Shown: in pieces, positions 8,980 through 18,339 of the stretch
Layout: each line of letters opens with the position of its first letter
Numbering within the stretch: position 1 is the stretch's first letter
Origin: an uncultured Draconibacterium sp.
GTDB lineage: Bacteria > Bacteroidota > Bacteroidia > Bacteroidales > Prolixibacteraceae
NCBI RefSeq assembly: GCF_913063105.1
Contig: NZ_CAJXYQ010000011.1
Span: 80,133-144,132 of the forward strand
Length of the DNA: 64,000 nt
Direction: 5' to 3'
The notes under the pieces: model-generated
The model's input: the letters and a program-made list of their open reading frames with translations, nothing else
What the model was told of the DNA's origin: nothing
Database searches by the model: none
Program-made: the position numbers and the translations under genes

Positions 8980-10027
8980 TTATTCCGCATATTAAAAGAT
9001 TAACTTCGTATTCATCGCTGCGCTCTTCAATTTCAAGATTATACGTATTCGGATAAATCAAATCCAGTCTGCGTTTTACATTTTTTAAGCCAATTCCTTC
9101 GCTCTCCTTTTCTTCCTTTTCAGCAATAGCATGCACCGAATTCAGCACCCTAAGTTTCATGCATTTTTCATCAATTTTAATACTAATATCCACCTTCGGA
9201 TTCGTACGATCTTTGCTGGCACCATGTTTAAAGGCATTTTCAATAAACGGCAATAATATCAGTGGTGCAATGCGGTTGCGATTAAGGTCTCCATCGATAT
9301 TAAATGCCAGGTCGAGCCGATTATTGTAACGCATACTTTCCAGTTCAACATAACTTTCAATAACCTCTATCTCCTTTATTAGAGGCACAAAATCGTCGTT
9401 GCTTTTGTAAATCATATAATCAAGCAGACCTGATAATTTTAAAACAATATCGGGTGTTTTTTCCGACTTAATAAGCGTTAAAGCGTACAGGTTATTTAAG
9501 GTATTAAAAAGAAAATGCGGATGTACCTGCGACTTTAAAAAGTTAAGTTCGGCTTCCAGTTTTTCTTCGGCTAACTTCTTATTTTTTTGTTCGTCAGTGT
9601 ACCACTTTTTAAAAACAATTATAGTGGTTGCCAACACCGGAATACCGTAGTTTGAGATGATTTTGCTTAATATTTTGGGAACATAAAAAAGTGGCAGATC
9701 GGAATAATCAAAAAATTCAGGAAATAAATTTGGGAAGTAATAGGAGATATAGATTAGAAACCCGAAAAGCGGCGCGTGAATAAGAGTAAGTATGCCAAAG
9801 GTTACGAACTTTTTTTTCTCGATTGCGAAAGGCAAAATCCAGTATACCAGGGTGTAGGTACCAATAATTCTTGCCGGCAACAAGGTAAGTCCAATAACAA
9901 ATTCTTCGTAATAATGCTCGAGGTATCCACCATATGTGAGCCAATACCCCATAAAAACCACCAGCCAAAAAAGCACATGCCACCCAAAACGATACTTAAA
10001 AAATATAGGTTTTTTGTTTGCTGCCAT
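8972..10027 (-). CDS. LytS/YehU-type sensor histidine kinase
   Basis: 351 residues. Four hydrophobic segments lie in the first 140 residues (about 15-33, 43-68, 76-98, 126-140) with no large periplasmic sensor. A short coiled linker leads to the His_kinase domain with QVHPHFLFNTLNN; the phosphorylated histidine should be H171. The ATPase part carries LLPFIENAFKHG (N-box) and EGIGLKNVKRRL (G-box). It starts the transcription unit, since a terminator-like hairpin (10100-10133) lies upstream. The signal sensed is unknown. Confidence 0.93.
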   Translation of the reverse strand: MAANKKPIFFKYRFGWHVLFWLVVFMGYWLTYGGYLEHYYEEFVIGLTLLPARIIGTYTLVYWILPFAIEKKKFVTFGILTLIHAPLFGFLIYISYYFPNLFPEFFDYSDLPLFYVPKILSKIISNYGIPVLATTIIVFKKWYTDEQKNKKLAEEKLEAELNFLKSQVHPHFLFNTLNNLYALTLIKSEKTPDIVLKLSGLLDYMIYKSNDDFVPLIKEIEVIESYVELESMRYNNRLDLAFNIDGDLNRNRIAPLILLPFIENAFKHGASKDRTNPKVDISIKIDEKCMKLRVLNSVHAIAEKEEKESEGIGLKNVKRRLDLIYPNTYNLEIEERSDEYEVNLLICGINE

Positions 10028-10099
10028 TTGCTTCCATTTCTGCTTTAAATCTACACATGAATTTATACATAGCTAAATGCCTGAGATAAACAGAACGCA

Positions 10100-10133
10100 A
10101 AAAGAGATGTTTAAGCATTTAAACACCTCTTTT
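10100..10133 (-). terminator. Rho-independent terminator after propeller gene
   Basis: AAAAGAGATGTTTAA (10100-10114) pairs with TTAAACACCTCTTTT (10119-10133) with one mismatch and a 4-base loop. Read on the minus strand it lies just after the stop at 10154 and is followed by T residues. It separates the propeller gene 10154-11365 from the kinase gene. Confidence 0.8.
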
Positions 10134-10153
10134 CAATATCTTGTAGAAAAATA

Positions 10154-11365
10154 CTACTGAATTTTATAGGCTATTAAAACATCGCCATGGCGCACAAAAA
10201 GACGCCCCTTATTAATGACCGGATGTGCCCAGTGTTGCGCTGTTCCGAGTTCAACCTTGGTTTGGCTTACTACCTTAAAAGCCTCGGGAGTTGCTTCCAC
10301 CAATGCCAGTTCTCCTCGGTCGCTGTAGCAATACAACATACCATCGGCAAAAATAGTTACCCCTTTCCCAATGGCATCCGACACGTATGCCTCCTCACCG
10401 GTTTCCCAGTTTACGCAACGCCACTCGCGTGCTTTATCGCCCGAGCCATACATATAGCCATCCAGCACTACCATTCCGCCCATACGGCTATCGAGTTCCA
10501 CTTTTTCCCACTGTTTGCTAACACTGCTTCCATCGTCGCTAAGGTCGAGTTTTACTCCACCTTTGCCGTAGCCACTAAAACAAAACAAGTCGCCATTGTA
10601 AAATAGCGGAGTGTTCGGATGCACTTTCCAGCGGTTGGTATGCGGAAAATCCCACAACATTTCTCCGGTTTTGGCATCAAGTGCAATTATGTGGTCGGCA
10701 GTGTGTGTTACCAGTAATTTTCGTGCAGGTAATTCGAGCAGTAAGGGAGTGCAATAAGCTGAAGTTTCGCCTTTACCTGGCGAGCTCCAGATTAATTCGC
10801 CGGTAAACCTATTGAGTGCAACCACATTATTTTTTGCTCCTCCCGGTGTTACATAAACCACATCGCCATCCACTACCACGGTTTCGGTAACTCCCCAGCG
10901 GATATTTTCACCATCGAAATCTTCAAAGGCATTTTTGGTCCATTTTTTATCGCCATTTTTGGCATCCATGCATATTAGTTCGCCGTAGCCGGTGTACATA
11001 TACATTAAATCGCCGGCAACAACCACCGATGAACGCGAACCCGGATAGCTGTCTTTAAAATCTTTGCCATAATTTACTTTCCAGGCCACCGTTCCATCCT
11101 GGTTAAAAACAACTATAAATCCATCCTCTCCCTGCAAAGTGGAAAGATATATTTGGTTGTTGGCAAAAACCGGCGAGGAATGCCCTTCTCCAAGTCCTTC
11201 AAAAGTCCAAAGTATTTCGGGGCCATTGGCCGGCCATTCTTTTAATAAGCCGGTATCGGGATAAATACCATTATTTTCGCCCCGCCAAACCGTTGGCTTT
11301 TGGGCAAACAGAATTGTTGTAGTAAACAACAGTGTAAAAGCTACAAGTAAACATTTCTTAATCAT
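10154..11365 (-). CDS. Secreted PQQ-like beta-propeller protein
   Basis: 403 residues from the ATG at 11365. An in-frame ATG exists at 11404, but only the downstream start puts the signal peptide (MIKKCLLVAFTLLF..., cleavage near FAQ-K) at the N-terminus. The mature protein begins WRGENNGIYPDTGLLKEW and has repeated blades with GEMLWDF- and GELIWSS-type motifs, ending in QHWAHP and VRHGD like the paralogues at 5607 and 7014. It has its own terminator (10100-10133), so it is probably monocistronic and separate from the kinase operon. Role unknown; the close paralogy suggests a related ligand. Confidence 0.86.
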   Translation of the reverse strand: MIKKCLLVAFTLLFTTTILFAQKPTVWRGENNGIYPDTGLLKEWPANGPEILWTFEGLGEGHSSPVFANNQIYLSTLQGEDGFIVVFNQDGTVAWKVNYGKDFKDSYPGSRSSVVVAGDLMYMYTGYGELICMDAKNGDKKWTKNAFEDFDGENIRWGVTETVVVDGDVVYVTPGGAKNNVVALNRFTGELIWSSPGKGETSAYCTPLLLELPARKLLVTHTADHIIALDAKTGEMLWDFPHTNRWKVHPNTPLFYNGDLFCFSGYGKGGVKLDLSDDGSSVSKQWEKVELDSRMGGMVVLDGYMYGSGDKAREWRCVNWETGEEAYVSDAIGKGVTIFADGMLYCYSDRGELALVEATPEAFKVVSQTKVELGTAQHWAHPVINKGRLFVRHGDVLIAYKIQ

Positions 11366-11569
11366 GACTTTAAAGTTTAGTTTTGATTCTAAAAATAGAA
11401 CCAAAACACCATATTAGCAAAGCCCACATTCAATTTATTAACTATCTAAATAGTAAAGAATATTTACAAGTTGTTTACATCTCATTAACAACTACATGGG
11501 GGCACAAAAAGATTTAAAACATATGATTGTTTTATTTAATAAAAACAGGTTAAAAAAGGTAGGCAACAA

Positions 11570-11600
11570 AAAAAGAGGATCTTTTAACATCCTCTTTTTT
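11570..11600 (-). terminator. Terminator downstream of typA
   Basis: AAAAAGAGGAT (11570-11580) pairs with ATCCTCTTTTT (11589-11599) around an 8-base loop. Read on the minus strand after the typA stop it is followed by seven T residues. Confidence 0.85.
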
Positions 11601-11626
11601 TCTATTATGTTCTATGTATTAAACTT

Positions 11627-13438
11627 TTATTCTGTAATAGCTTTTGCCTGGCGTTTACGTTCGTGTTCATCCAAATAGATTTTACGAATACGCATATGGT
11701 TAGGCGTTATTTCAATGTATTCATCGTTGCGGATATACTCCATGGCCTCTTCCAGTGAAAATTTTATGGCCGGTGCAATTCCTGCCTTATCATCCGAACC
11801 AGATGCGCGCATATTTGTAAGTTTCTTGGTACGGATAATATTAATGGTTAAATCGTCCTGGCGTGTATATTCTCCGATAACCTGACCGGCGTACACTTCT
11901 TCTCCGGGATCAACAAAGAATTTTCCGCGGTCCTGCATTTTATCCAGCGAATAGGTAATGGCTGTTCCGGTTTCGAGCGAAATTAATGCACCGTTACGTT
12001 TTACACCAAGCTCTCCTTTCCAGGGTTCGTAACCTTTTAAGCGGTGAGCCATAATGGCTTCGCCCTCGGTGGCAGTAAGCATTTGGTTACGCAAACCAAT
12101 TAAACCACGTGCCGGAACAAAAAATTCCAGGTGAGCACGCTCGTCTTTCACCTCAATATTGGCAATTTCACCTTTTCGAGCGGTAACCAGTTCAATTACT
12201 TTACCCGAGAATTCGTCGGGCACCTGAACGGTAAGTGCCTCAATGGGTTCGCATTTCTTGCCGTCAATTTCTTTTATAATTACCTGTGGTTGTCCCAGCT
12301 GAATTTCGTAACCTTCGCGGCGCATGGTTTCTACCAAAATTGACAAGTGAAGAATTCCGCGGCCGTACACCAAAAACGAGTCGGCTGAATTGGTTTCTTC
12401 CACCCGAAGTGCCAGGTTTTTTTCCGTTTCTTTAAACAGCCTGTCGCGTACCTGTCGCGAGGTTACAAATTTACCGTCTCTTCCAAAAAATGGCGAGTTA
12501 TTAGCCACAAACAACATGCTCATGGTAGGCTCGTCAACCTGAATTGGTGTTAATCCTTCCGGTTCTTCAGCGTCGGCAATGGTATCGCCAATATCAAAAC
12601 CTTCCAGCCCCAGTACGGCACAAATTTCGCCCGACGGCACAGGGTCTTTTGTTTTTTCTTTTCCCAATCCTTCAAACAAATAGCACTCTTTGGCTACAGC
12701 TTTTATTTTTCTTCCATCGCGTTTTACGAGCGTTACCGGCGATCCGGGAATTAACTCGCCCCGCGAAACTTTTCCTACAGCAATTCGCCCGGTATACGAT
12801 GAGTAATCCAGCGAGGTAATACGCATTTGCAAGGTTCCTTCTTTGTGTGTTGCCGGCGGAATGTGTTCCAAAATCTGATCGAGCAGATAAACCACATCTT
12901 CGGTTGGTGTTTGCCAGTCGGGGCCCATCCATCCGGCCTTTGCCGATCCGTAAACGGTTGGAAAATCCAACTGCTCTTCGGTAGCATCAAGGCTAAACAT
13001 TAAATCAAAAACTTTTTCCTGGGCAATATCGGGTGTACAGTTTTCTTTGTCTACTTTATTCACCACCACCATTGGTTTCAATCCCAGTTCAATCGCTTTT
13101 TGCAGCACAAACCGGGTTTGTGGCATAGGGCCTTCAAAGGCATCAACAATAAGCAAAACGCCATCGGCCATATTTAAAACACGCTCTACCTCGCCACCAA
13201 AGTCGCTGTGCCCCGGTGTATCAATAATGTTAATTTTGGTGTCTTTATATCTAACCGAAACGTTTTTCGATAGAATGGTGATTCCACGTTCGCGTTCCAG
13301 GTCGTTATTATCGAGTAATAACTCCTTCACTTCCTGGTTATCGCGGAACAGTTTTACCTGGTGAAGTATACGATCAACCAAGGTAGTTTTGCCGTGGTCG
13401 ACGTGTGCAATAATTGCAATGTTTCTGATTTCTGCCAT
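11627..13438 (-). CDS. typA: Ribosome-associated GTPase TypA/BipA
   Basis: 603 residues, the normal length for the family. The N-terminal GTPase domain has HVDHGKTT (G1), RGITI (G2), DTPGHSDFG (G3) and NKVD (G4). Next come the EF-Tu domain II-like barrel, an EF-G-like domain and the BipA-specific C-terminal domain (LKGYEPWKGELGVKRNGALI). TypA binds the ribosome and supports 50S assembly and stress growth, especially at low temperature. It is a single gene flanked by unrelated propeller genes and ended by the hairpin at 11570. Confidence 0.98.
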   Translation of the reverse strand: MAEIRNIAIIAHVDHGKTTLVDRILHQVKLFRDNQEVKELLLDNNDLERERGITILSKNVSVRYKDTKINIIDTPGHSDFGGEVERVLNMADGVLLIVDAFEGPMPQTRFVLQKAIELGLKPMVVVNKVDKENCTPDIAQEKVFDLMFSLDATEEQLDFPTVYGSAKAGWMGPDWQTPTEDVVYLLDQILEHIPPATHKEGTLQMRITSLDYSSYTGRIAVGKVSRGELIPGSPVTLVKRDGRKIKAVAKECYLFEGLGKEKTKDPVPSGEICAVLGLEGFDIGDTIADAEEPEGLTPIQVDEPTMSMLFVANNSPFFGRDGKFVTSRQVRDRLFKETEKNLALRVEETNSADSFLVYGRGILHLSILVETMRREGYEIQLGQPQVIIKEIDGKKCEPIEALTVQVPDEFSGKVIELVTARKGEIANIEVKDERAHLEFFVPARGLIGLRNQMLTATEGEAIMAHRLKGYEPWKGELGVKRNGALISLETGTAITYSLDKMQDRGKFFVDPGEEVYAGQVIGEYTRQDDLTINIIRTKKLTNMRASGSDDKAGIAPAIKFSLEEAMEYIRNDEYIEITPNHMRIRKIYLDEHERKRQAKAITE

Positions 13439-13683
13439 TTTACTATTTTCTAATCCATTTAGCTAACATCGGAATTCACGAATTGTTTTCTGCATCAACA
13501 TTTTACAGAAACAATCCATTCCCCGAAATCGGCGCGCAAATGTACGAAAGTTTTAACTACCCGAAGTAAAGCACGCGTGAAATGCATTTAAATTTAATGT
13601 TGAAAACGTGAACAGCACATTAAGAACATAAAATGTGTTGATTGCCAAGGAATAAAACGAAATGTTTAGAGGTAATTCCCAAC

Positions 13684-13706
13684 ACCCCTCGTTATAAACG
13701 AGGGGT
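13684..13706. repeat. Perfect stem-loop after propeller lipoprotein gene
   Basis: ACCCCTCGTT (13684-13693) and AACGAGGGGT (13697-13706) form a perfect 10-bp stem with a 3-base loop, 26 bases past the stop of the gene at 13732. No T-run follows on the minus strand. It may protect the mRNA 3' end or act as a weak terminator. The rest of the 293-base gap before typA shows nothing else I can name. Confidence 0.6.
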
Positions 13707-13731
13707 AGATTGCCTAAGAAGCCGTTGATTC

Positions 13732-14997
13732 TTATTTTATCGCATACAAAAATTTATCTGTTCGCAGCAGCATTTTATCACCCACAAAAGCAGGAACAGC
13801 TTTTACCGTCTCGCTGATATCGTTTTCTGCCACTTTCTGAAATGAGTCGCCCGGTTTAATGATCGTACAAAATCCTTTTACGTTAATAAAATAGATATTT
13901 CCACCGGCATAAATGGGCGAAGCATTAAAATTACCTCTTAATTTTTCCTTCCAGATTACTTCACCGGTCATAGCATCAAGGCAAGTTACCATTCCGCGAT
14001 CGTGAACCATATACATCAGCCCATCAACAATTACCGGTGTTGGAATTTGCGGAACTTCATCTTCGTAAGTCCACTTTACATGTGTTTGTGTTACATCGCC
14101 CTTGCCGGTTGGGTTAACGGCATACTGGCGTGTCCAAAATGGTTTGCCGTCTTCGAACAACCAACCTGAATTTACATACACCAATCCGTTGTAATAAAGT
14201 GGTTGGCTTACGGTTGAATCATCGCCATAGGTAATGGTCCAAACTACCTCGCCTGTATTTACATCGTGGGCATAACACTGATTGGCAGCGTTACTTATTA
14301 GCAATTCATTACCATTTACATTTATTACAATTGGTGTTTGGTACGACTTCCGGTAAACCGGCTCTAACAGGTCGTAAATTTCCTTTGGCCGAACACTTTT
14401 CCAAATCGTTTCGCCGGTGTTTTTATCAAGGGCCGCCACATAAGGATCTTCTGTTCCCTCCAGGTGAACAATCAGTTTGTTGTTATAAAGAATTAACGAA
14501 GAAGCAGGCCCCTGCATATGCTGGCACGGCATGTCTTCGCGTTTCCAAATCACTTCGAAAGTTTTTGTATCAATACAAGCCGTTCCGAAACTTCCGTAAT
14601 GCACATAAACCCGCCCACTTTCGATGCAAGGTGTTGGCGTTGCATACGAGTTGGTTCCATGAATACGCTGTGGATCGTCTGCTGTAAATATTGCCTGTTC
14701 ATTCAGTAATTTGCCGGTTTCCAGGTCAAAACAGACGACATAAAATTCATGACCTTCTTTATCGGCTGAAGTGAGCCATACCTGTTTGCCATACACCACC
14801 GGTGACGACCATCCATGCCCTTTTACCGGAACCTTCCAAACAATATTTTCAGTATTGCTCCATTCTAAAGGAGCTGTTTCCACACTGGCATGGCCATTCA
14901 TGTTAGTGCCACGAAAATGGGTCCAGTTGCCTGATTCGTTTTTACAGGAAATAAAAAACAGAAACAAAATAAAAGCCAAAGGCAATGCGGTTTTCAT
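13732..14997 (-). CDS. PQQ-like beta-propeller lipoprotein
   Basis: 421 residues. The signal peptide ends in a lipobox (FFISC, Cys 18), so the protein should be lipid-anchored. The mature part opens with HFRGTNMNGHASV and has repeated blades with GEVVWTI-, GETIWKS- and GEVIWKE-type motifs. It is more distant from the paralogues at 5607-11365 and lacks their HWAHP ending. It stands alone between typA and the lysine-type operon. Ligand unknown. Sixth propeller gene in the first 15 kb. Confidence 0.88.
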   Translation of the reverse strand: MKTALPLAFILFLFFISCKNESGNWTHFRGTNMNGHASVETAPLEWSNTENIVWKVPVKGHGWSSPVVYGKQVWLTSADKEGHEFYVVCFDLETGKLLNEQAIFTADDPQRIHGTNSYATPTPCIESGRVYVHYGSFGTACIDTKTFEVIWKREDMPCQHMQGPASSLILYNNKLIVHLEGTEDPYVAALDKNTGETIWKSVRPKEIYDLLEPVYRKSYQTPIVINVNGNELLISNAANQCYAHDVNTGEVVWTITYGDDSTVSQPLYYNGLVYVNSGWLFEDGKPFWTRQYAVNPTGKGDVTQTHVKWTYEDEVPQIPTPVIVDGLMYMVHDRGMVTCLDAMTGEVIWKEKLRGNFNASPIYAGGNIYFINVKGFCTIIKPGDSFQKVAENDISETVKAVPAFVGDKMLLRTDKFLYAIK

Positions 14998-15064
14998 GTT
15001 GATCGTATTTTGTGAATTTCAAAGGTAACATAAAATACAATTCTAATATCCTTTGAAACAGTAA

Positions 15065-15139
15065 TCGGATGACCCTGCCGAAACATGAAGTCATCCGATA
15101 AATTAAGAGAAAACAGCCTTGTGCACCTCAGTGCACAAG
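15065..15139. repeat. Two inverted repeats downstream of saccharopine dehydrogenase gene
   Basis: TCGGATGA (15065-15072) pairs with TCATCCGA (15091-15098). CTTGTGCAC (15118-15126) pairs with GTGCACAAG (15131-15139) around a 4-base loop. The second stem lies 17 bases after the stop at 15156 on the minus strand and probably closes the operon, although the T-run is missing. Confidence 0.55.
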
Positions 15140-15155
15140 CCATATATTGAATAGT

Positions 15156-16505
15156 TTAGTTTTGTATTTCTACGCCGCTTTCTTTTTCTGTTTCCGAAAA
15201 TTTAATTCCATATTGCTCCAACTCATCCAAAATTGGCTCATAAATTTCTTTATTGGTTGGAATATACATACCCACCAGGGGTAATTGTCCGGTTAAATAA
15301 AGTTTTGCAGCAACAGCCAGCGGTAATCCTACTGTTTTTGCCATGGCGGTTTTTTCTCCCGATTCGCCAGTTACCACCAGCGAACTGTTCTTCTCACGCT
15401 TTTTTTGATTTTCTTTATCAAGATATTCAAACTTGTGCCACATTACAATCATATCCTTGTCGTGTGGCATTAATTGCCATTTCTCGGTCAGTAATTTTTC
15501 CATCACTTGCGCGGGAGTTGCCTTTTTCAGCCCTATTTTTCGTTTTTCAAAAATACCCAGCCATTCCAGTTTCGGGATAATCTCTGAATCCATTGGAATT
15601 TGCAACGAGTGATACAGCTTCAAATCGATGGTATCAGCAGCATGATAATATAAAAATGAGTTAATAAACTCGCGATAGGTCATGTCTTCAACATTGTCGA
15701 TAAAATAATCGTCGCTGGTAGCCCCCAACTGTACAAATATGTTCCATGCTTTACAAAATCCCGGTCGACGCAAGGTACCCCTGTAAACAGTTGGCACACC
15801 TTCCAATCCGTACTTTTCAATATAACTCATCGAGTCGCGGTTAGCATACCCTTCAAACCAACCAAATTTGTCGATCTTTATTAACTCTGTCCTTCTAAAA
15901 AGCCGGTTGTAAGGGATATACTTTACTTTTCCGTTCTGGATAAATTTAGCGGGACCACCCTGCCCGGCCAATACCACGTTTCGCGGATTCCAGCTAAACT
16001 TATAGTGCCACGGGTTATCATCCGATTCGGGGGCAACAAGCCCGCCTGTAAACGACTCGAATGCTTCCAGCTGGTGGCCATCAGCTTTAATCTGGTTAAT
16101 CATGCGCATAGCCGACATATGGTCTAACCCGGGATCCAGCCCACACTCGTTCAAAAAAAACAGACCTTTACTTTTCACTTCCTCCTCTGCCAGTTTCATT
16201 TCCTTACTTTCGTAGGAAGCGGTGAGTAAACTTTTTGAAAATTTAAGACACGACTGAACCACCAGTTTATGAAAACGTGCCGGAAGCATTGAAATAACCA
16301 GATCGGCCGCCCGAACCTCCTGGTCGCGGGCAAATTCATCTTTTACATTCAAAATGGAGAAAGGCAGATGAAAAGATTTTACCAGTTCACTCTCGGCTGC
16401 ATCAACCACTTTAATATTCCAGTGGTATTTTATTGCGTGTTCGGCCAGGTAAGCGAGCAAAAATACACTCGATCTTCCGGCTCCAAATATTAATATGTTC
16501 TTCAT
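15156..16505 (-). CDS. Saccharopine dehydrogenase, LYS9-type (copy 1)
   Basis: 449 residues. The N-terminal Rossmann fold begins LIFGAGRSSVFLLAYL. The central domain has LTASYESKEM (about 113-122), LNECGLDPGLDHMSAMR (about 136-152), GGLVAPESDDNPW and KFSWNPRNVVLAGQG, all close in wording to yeast LYS9-type glutamate-forming saccharopine dehydrogenase. The reaction is saccharopine + NAD(P)+ to aminoadipate semialdehyde + glutamate, or the reverse. No AlaDH/PNT-like lysine-ketoglutarate reductase domain is attached. It lies at the 3' end of the lysine-type gene run, after a 209-base gap holding a repeat. A second copy is at 24295. The two may differ in cofactor or direction. Confidence 0.88.
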   Translation of the reverse strand: MKNILIFGAGRSSVFLLAYLAEHAIKYHWNIKVVDAAESELVKSFHLPFSILNVKDEFARDQEVRAADLVISMLPARFHKLVVQSCLKFSKSLLTASYESKEMKLAEEEVKSKGLFFLNECGLDPGLDHMSAMRMINQIKADGHQLEAFESFTGGLVAPESDDNPWHYKFSWNPRNVVLAGQGGPAKFIQNGKVKYIPYNRLFRRTELIKIDKFGWFEGYANRDSMSYIEKYGLEGVPTVYRGTLRRPGFCKAWNIFVQLGATSDDYFIDNVEDMTYREFINSFLYYHAADTIDLKLYHSLQIPMDSEIIPKLEWLGIFEKRKIGLKKATPAQVMEKLLTEKWQLMPHDKDMIVMWHKFEYLDKENQKKREKNSSLVVTGESGEKTAMAKTVGLPLAVAAKLYLTGQLPLVGMYIPTNKEIYEPILDELEQYGIKFSETEKESGVEIQN

Positions 16506-16583
16506 ATTTTTATACTATGAGATATTTAGATTTGAGTATAGAAGCTTTTTCAATCAACAGTTCTTATTAAACATTTGGTAATC

Positions 16584-16662
16584 CGTCATTCCGCCCGTCA
16601 GCTGACGGATCTGGAATTTTTTAACAGATGCTGAATCCGCCAGCTGACAGACAGCATGAGGT
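16584..16662. repeat. Intergenic palindromic repeat element
   Basis: Between two catabolic genes lies a compact element. It holds the perfect 14-bp palindrome CCGTCAGCTGACGG (16595-16608), then ATCTGGAATTTTTTAACAGAT, then CCGCCAGCTGACAG and the pair ATGCTG/CAGCAT (16629-16634 and 16652-16657). The design matches dispersed REP/MITE-like elements common between Bacteroidota genes. Only one copy is visible here, so dispersal is inferred. Confidence 0.6.
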
Positions 16663-16714
16663 TCACCTGTTAAAGTAAATTTGCATACTGAAGATTGCCT
16701 ATTGCCTACTTCTC

Positions 16715-18256
16715 TTAAACATTAAACTCAATTCCCTGAGCCAACGGAAGTTCTGTACTGTAATTTATTGTATTTGTTTGGCGACGCATGTAGGCTTTCC
16801 AGGCATCAGAGCCCGATTCGCGGCCACCGCCAGTTTCTTTTTCGCCACCAAATGCACCACCAATTTCAGCACCCGATGTTCCGATATTTACATTGGCTAT
16901 GCCACAATCAGAACCTTCGTGCGACAGAAATTTTTCGGTTTCAAGCATGTGGGTAGAAAAGATGGCCGACGAAAGGCCCTGCGGCACATCGTTATGCAAA
17001 CGAATGGCTTCATCCAAATCGGTATAACGAATCATGTACAATAGTGGAGCAAAAGTTTCGTCCTGAACAATTTTGTAATGATTTTCTACTTCTGCAATAC
17101 AAGGTGTAACGTAACATCCCGATTCGTAACCTTTTCCTGAAAGTTTCTCGCCGCCAATTAAAACAGTACCACCTTCAGCTTTCACTTTTTCAACTGCTGA
17201 CAGGTAAGTATCAACTGCCCAATTATCAACCAAAGGGCCAACCAGCGTATTTTCATCCAGGGCATGACCAATGGGCAGCTTGTCGTAAACGGCAATCAAT
17301 CGTTTTTTAAAGTCTTCGTAAACTGAATCGTGCACAATAATACGGCGGGTAGATGTACAACGCTGTCCGCAGGTACCTACAGCGCCAAAAACCACGGCCC
17401 GCAGCGCCATTTCAAGGTTGGCATCAGGGGTAACAATTATGGCGTTATTACCGCCAAGTTCCAATATGGCTCTACCTAAACGTTCGCCCACTAAAGCGCC
17501 TACTTTTTTACCAATTTTTGTTGATCCGGTGAACGATACCAACGGAATATTTTTGTCGCTGAAGAACTCGTCGCCCAACTCGCGCGAACCTGCGGCAACC
17601 AGATTAAGCACCCCTTCAGGAATGTTATTGGCTTTTAAAACCTTTGCAACTATGTTATGCACAGCTATGGCACACAGCAACACTTTTGAAGATGGTTTCC
17701 AAATTACCACATCGCCTGCAACCATCGCAATCATAGCATTCCAGGCCCATACTGCCACCGGAAAGTTAAATGCCGAAACCACGCCAACAATTCCCAGTGG
17801 ATGATACTGATCGTACATGCGGTGTTTTTCGCGCTCTGAATGCATGGTAAATCCGTAAAGCTGCCGCGACTGCCCCACGGCAAAATCGCAGATATCAATC
17901 ATTTCCTGTACTTCTCCTAAACCTTCCTGATAAATTTTACCCATTTCGTAGGATACCAGTTTGGCTAGTGGTTCTTTGTATTTTCGCAGCTCCAAACCAA
18001 TTTGTCGCACAATTTCGCCACGTTTAGGTGCGGGCACCATACGCCAGGTTTTAAAAGCTTTTTGGGCAGTTTCAACCACATCGCGATAGTCGGCTGCCGT
18101 TGCCTGGTTTATTTTGGCAATTAATGCCCCATCCGATGAGGAATATGATTCGATGACAGCTCCGGTGGTTTTCTTCCAAACGGTACCGGTGCATGCACCA
18201 TTGTTTAAGTCGTTAATTCCTAAAACTTTTAATTCTTTTGAAATGTCAATTTTCAT
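16715..18256 (-). CDS. ALDH7-family alpha-aminoadipate semialdehyde dehydrogenase
   Basis: 513 residues. General ALDH signatures: FTGSTKIGKKVG (about 242-253), catalytic E266 in ELGGN and catalytic C300 in GQRCTSTRR. The C-terminal GGEKETGGGRESGSDAWK region with RRQTNTINYS is the hallmark of antiquitin (ALDH7A1), which oxidises 2-aminoadipate 6-semialdehyde (in equilibrium with piperideine-6-carboxylate) to 2-aminoadipate using NAD+. It stands 83 bases after the thiolase gene and upstream of a saccharopine dehydrogenase, so it is the second step of lysine breakdown here. A broader aldehyde range is possible for the family. Confidence 0.9.
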   Translation of the reverse strand: MKIDISKELKVLGINDLNNGACTGTVWKKTTGAVIESYSSSDGALIAKINQATAADYRDVVETAQKAFKTWRMVPAPKRGEIVRQIGLELRKYKEPLAKLVSYEMGKIYQEGLGEVQEMIDICDFAVGQSRQLYGFTMHSEREKHRMYDQYHPLGIVGVVSAFNFPVAVWAWNAMIAMVAGDVVIWKPSSKVLLCAIAVHNIVAKVLKANNIPEGVLNLVAAGSRELGDEFFSDKNIPLVSFTGSTKIGKKVGALVGERLGRAILELGGNNAIIVTPDANLEMALRAVVFGAVGTCGQRCTSTRRIIVHDSVYEDFKKRLIAVYDKLPIGHALDENTLVGPLVDNWAVDTYLSAVEKVKAEGGTVLIGGEKLSGKGYESGCYVTPCIAEVENHYKIVQDETFAPLLYMIRYTDLDEAIRLHNDVPQGLSSAIFSTHMLETEKFLSHEGSDCGIANVNIGTSGAEIGGAFGGEKETGGGRESGSDAWKAYMRRQTNTINYSTELPLAQGIEFNV

Positions 18257-18339
18257 GATTTTCTATTTAAATTTATTTACATTTTATTACTTAAGAAGCG
18301 GGCTTGGCCCTTCATAATCTTCATATACTTTTGTCTCAA

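Noticed and set aside
1..14997. PQQ-dependent dehydrogenases
   Set aside because: The propellers are PQQ-like by fold only; I see no convincing dehydrogenase active site and no pqq synthesis genes nearby.
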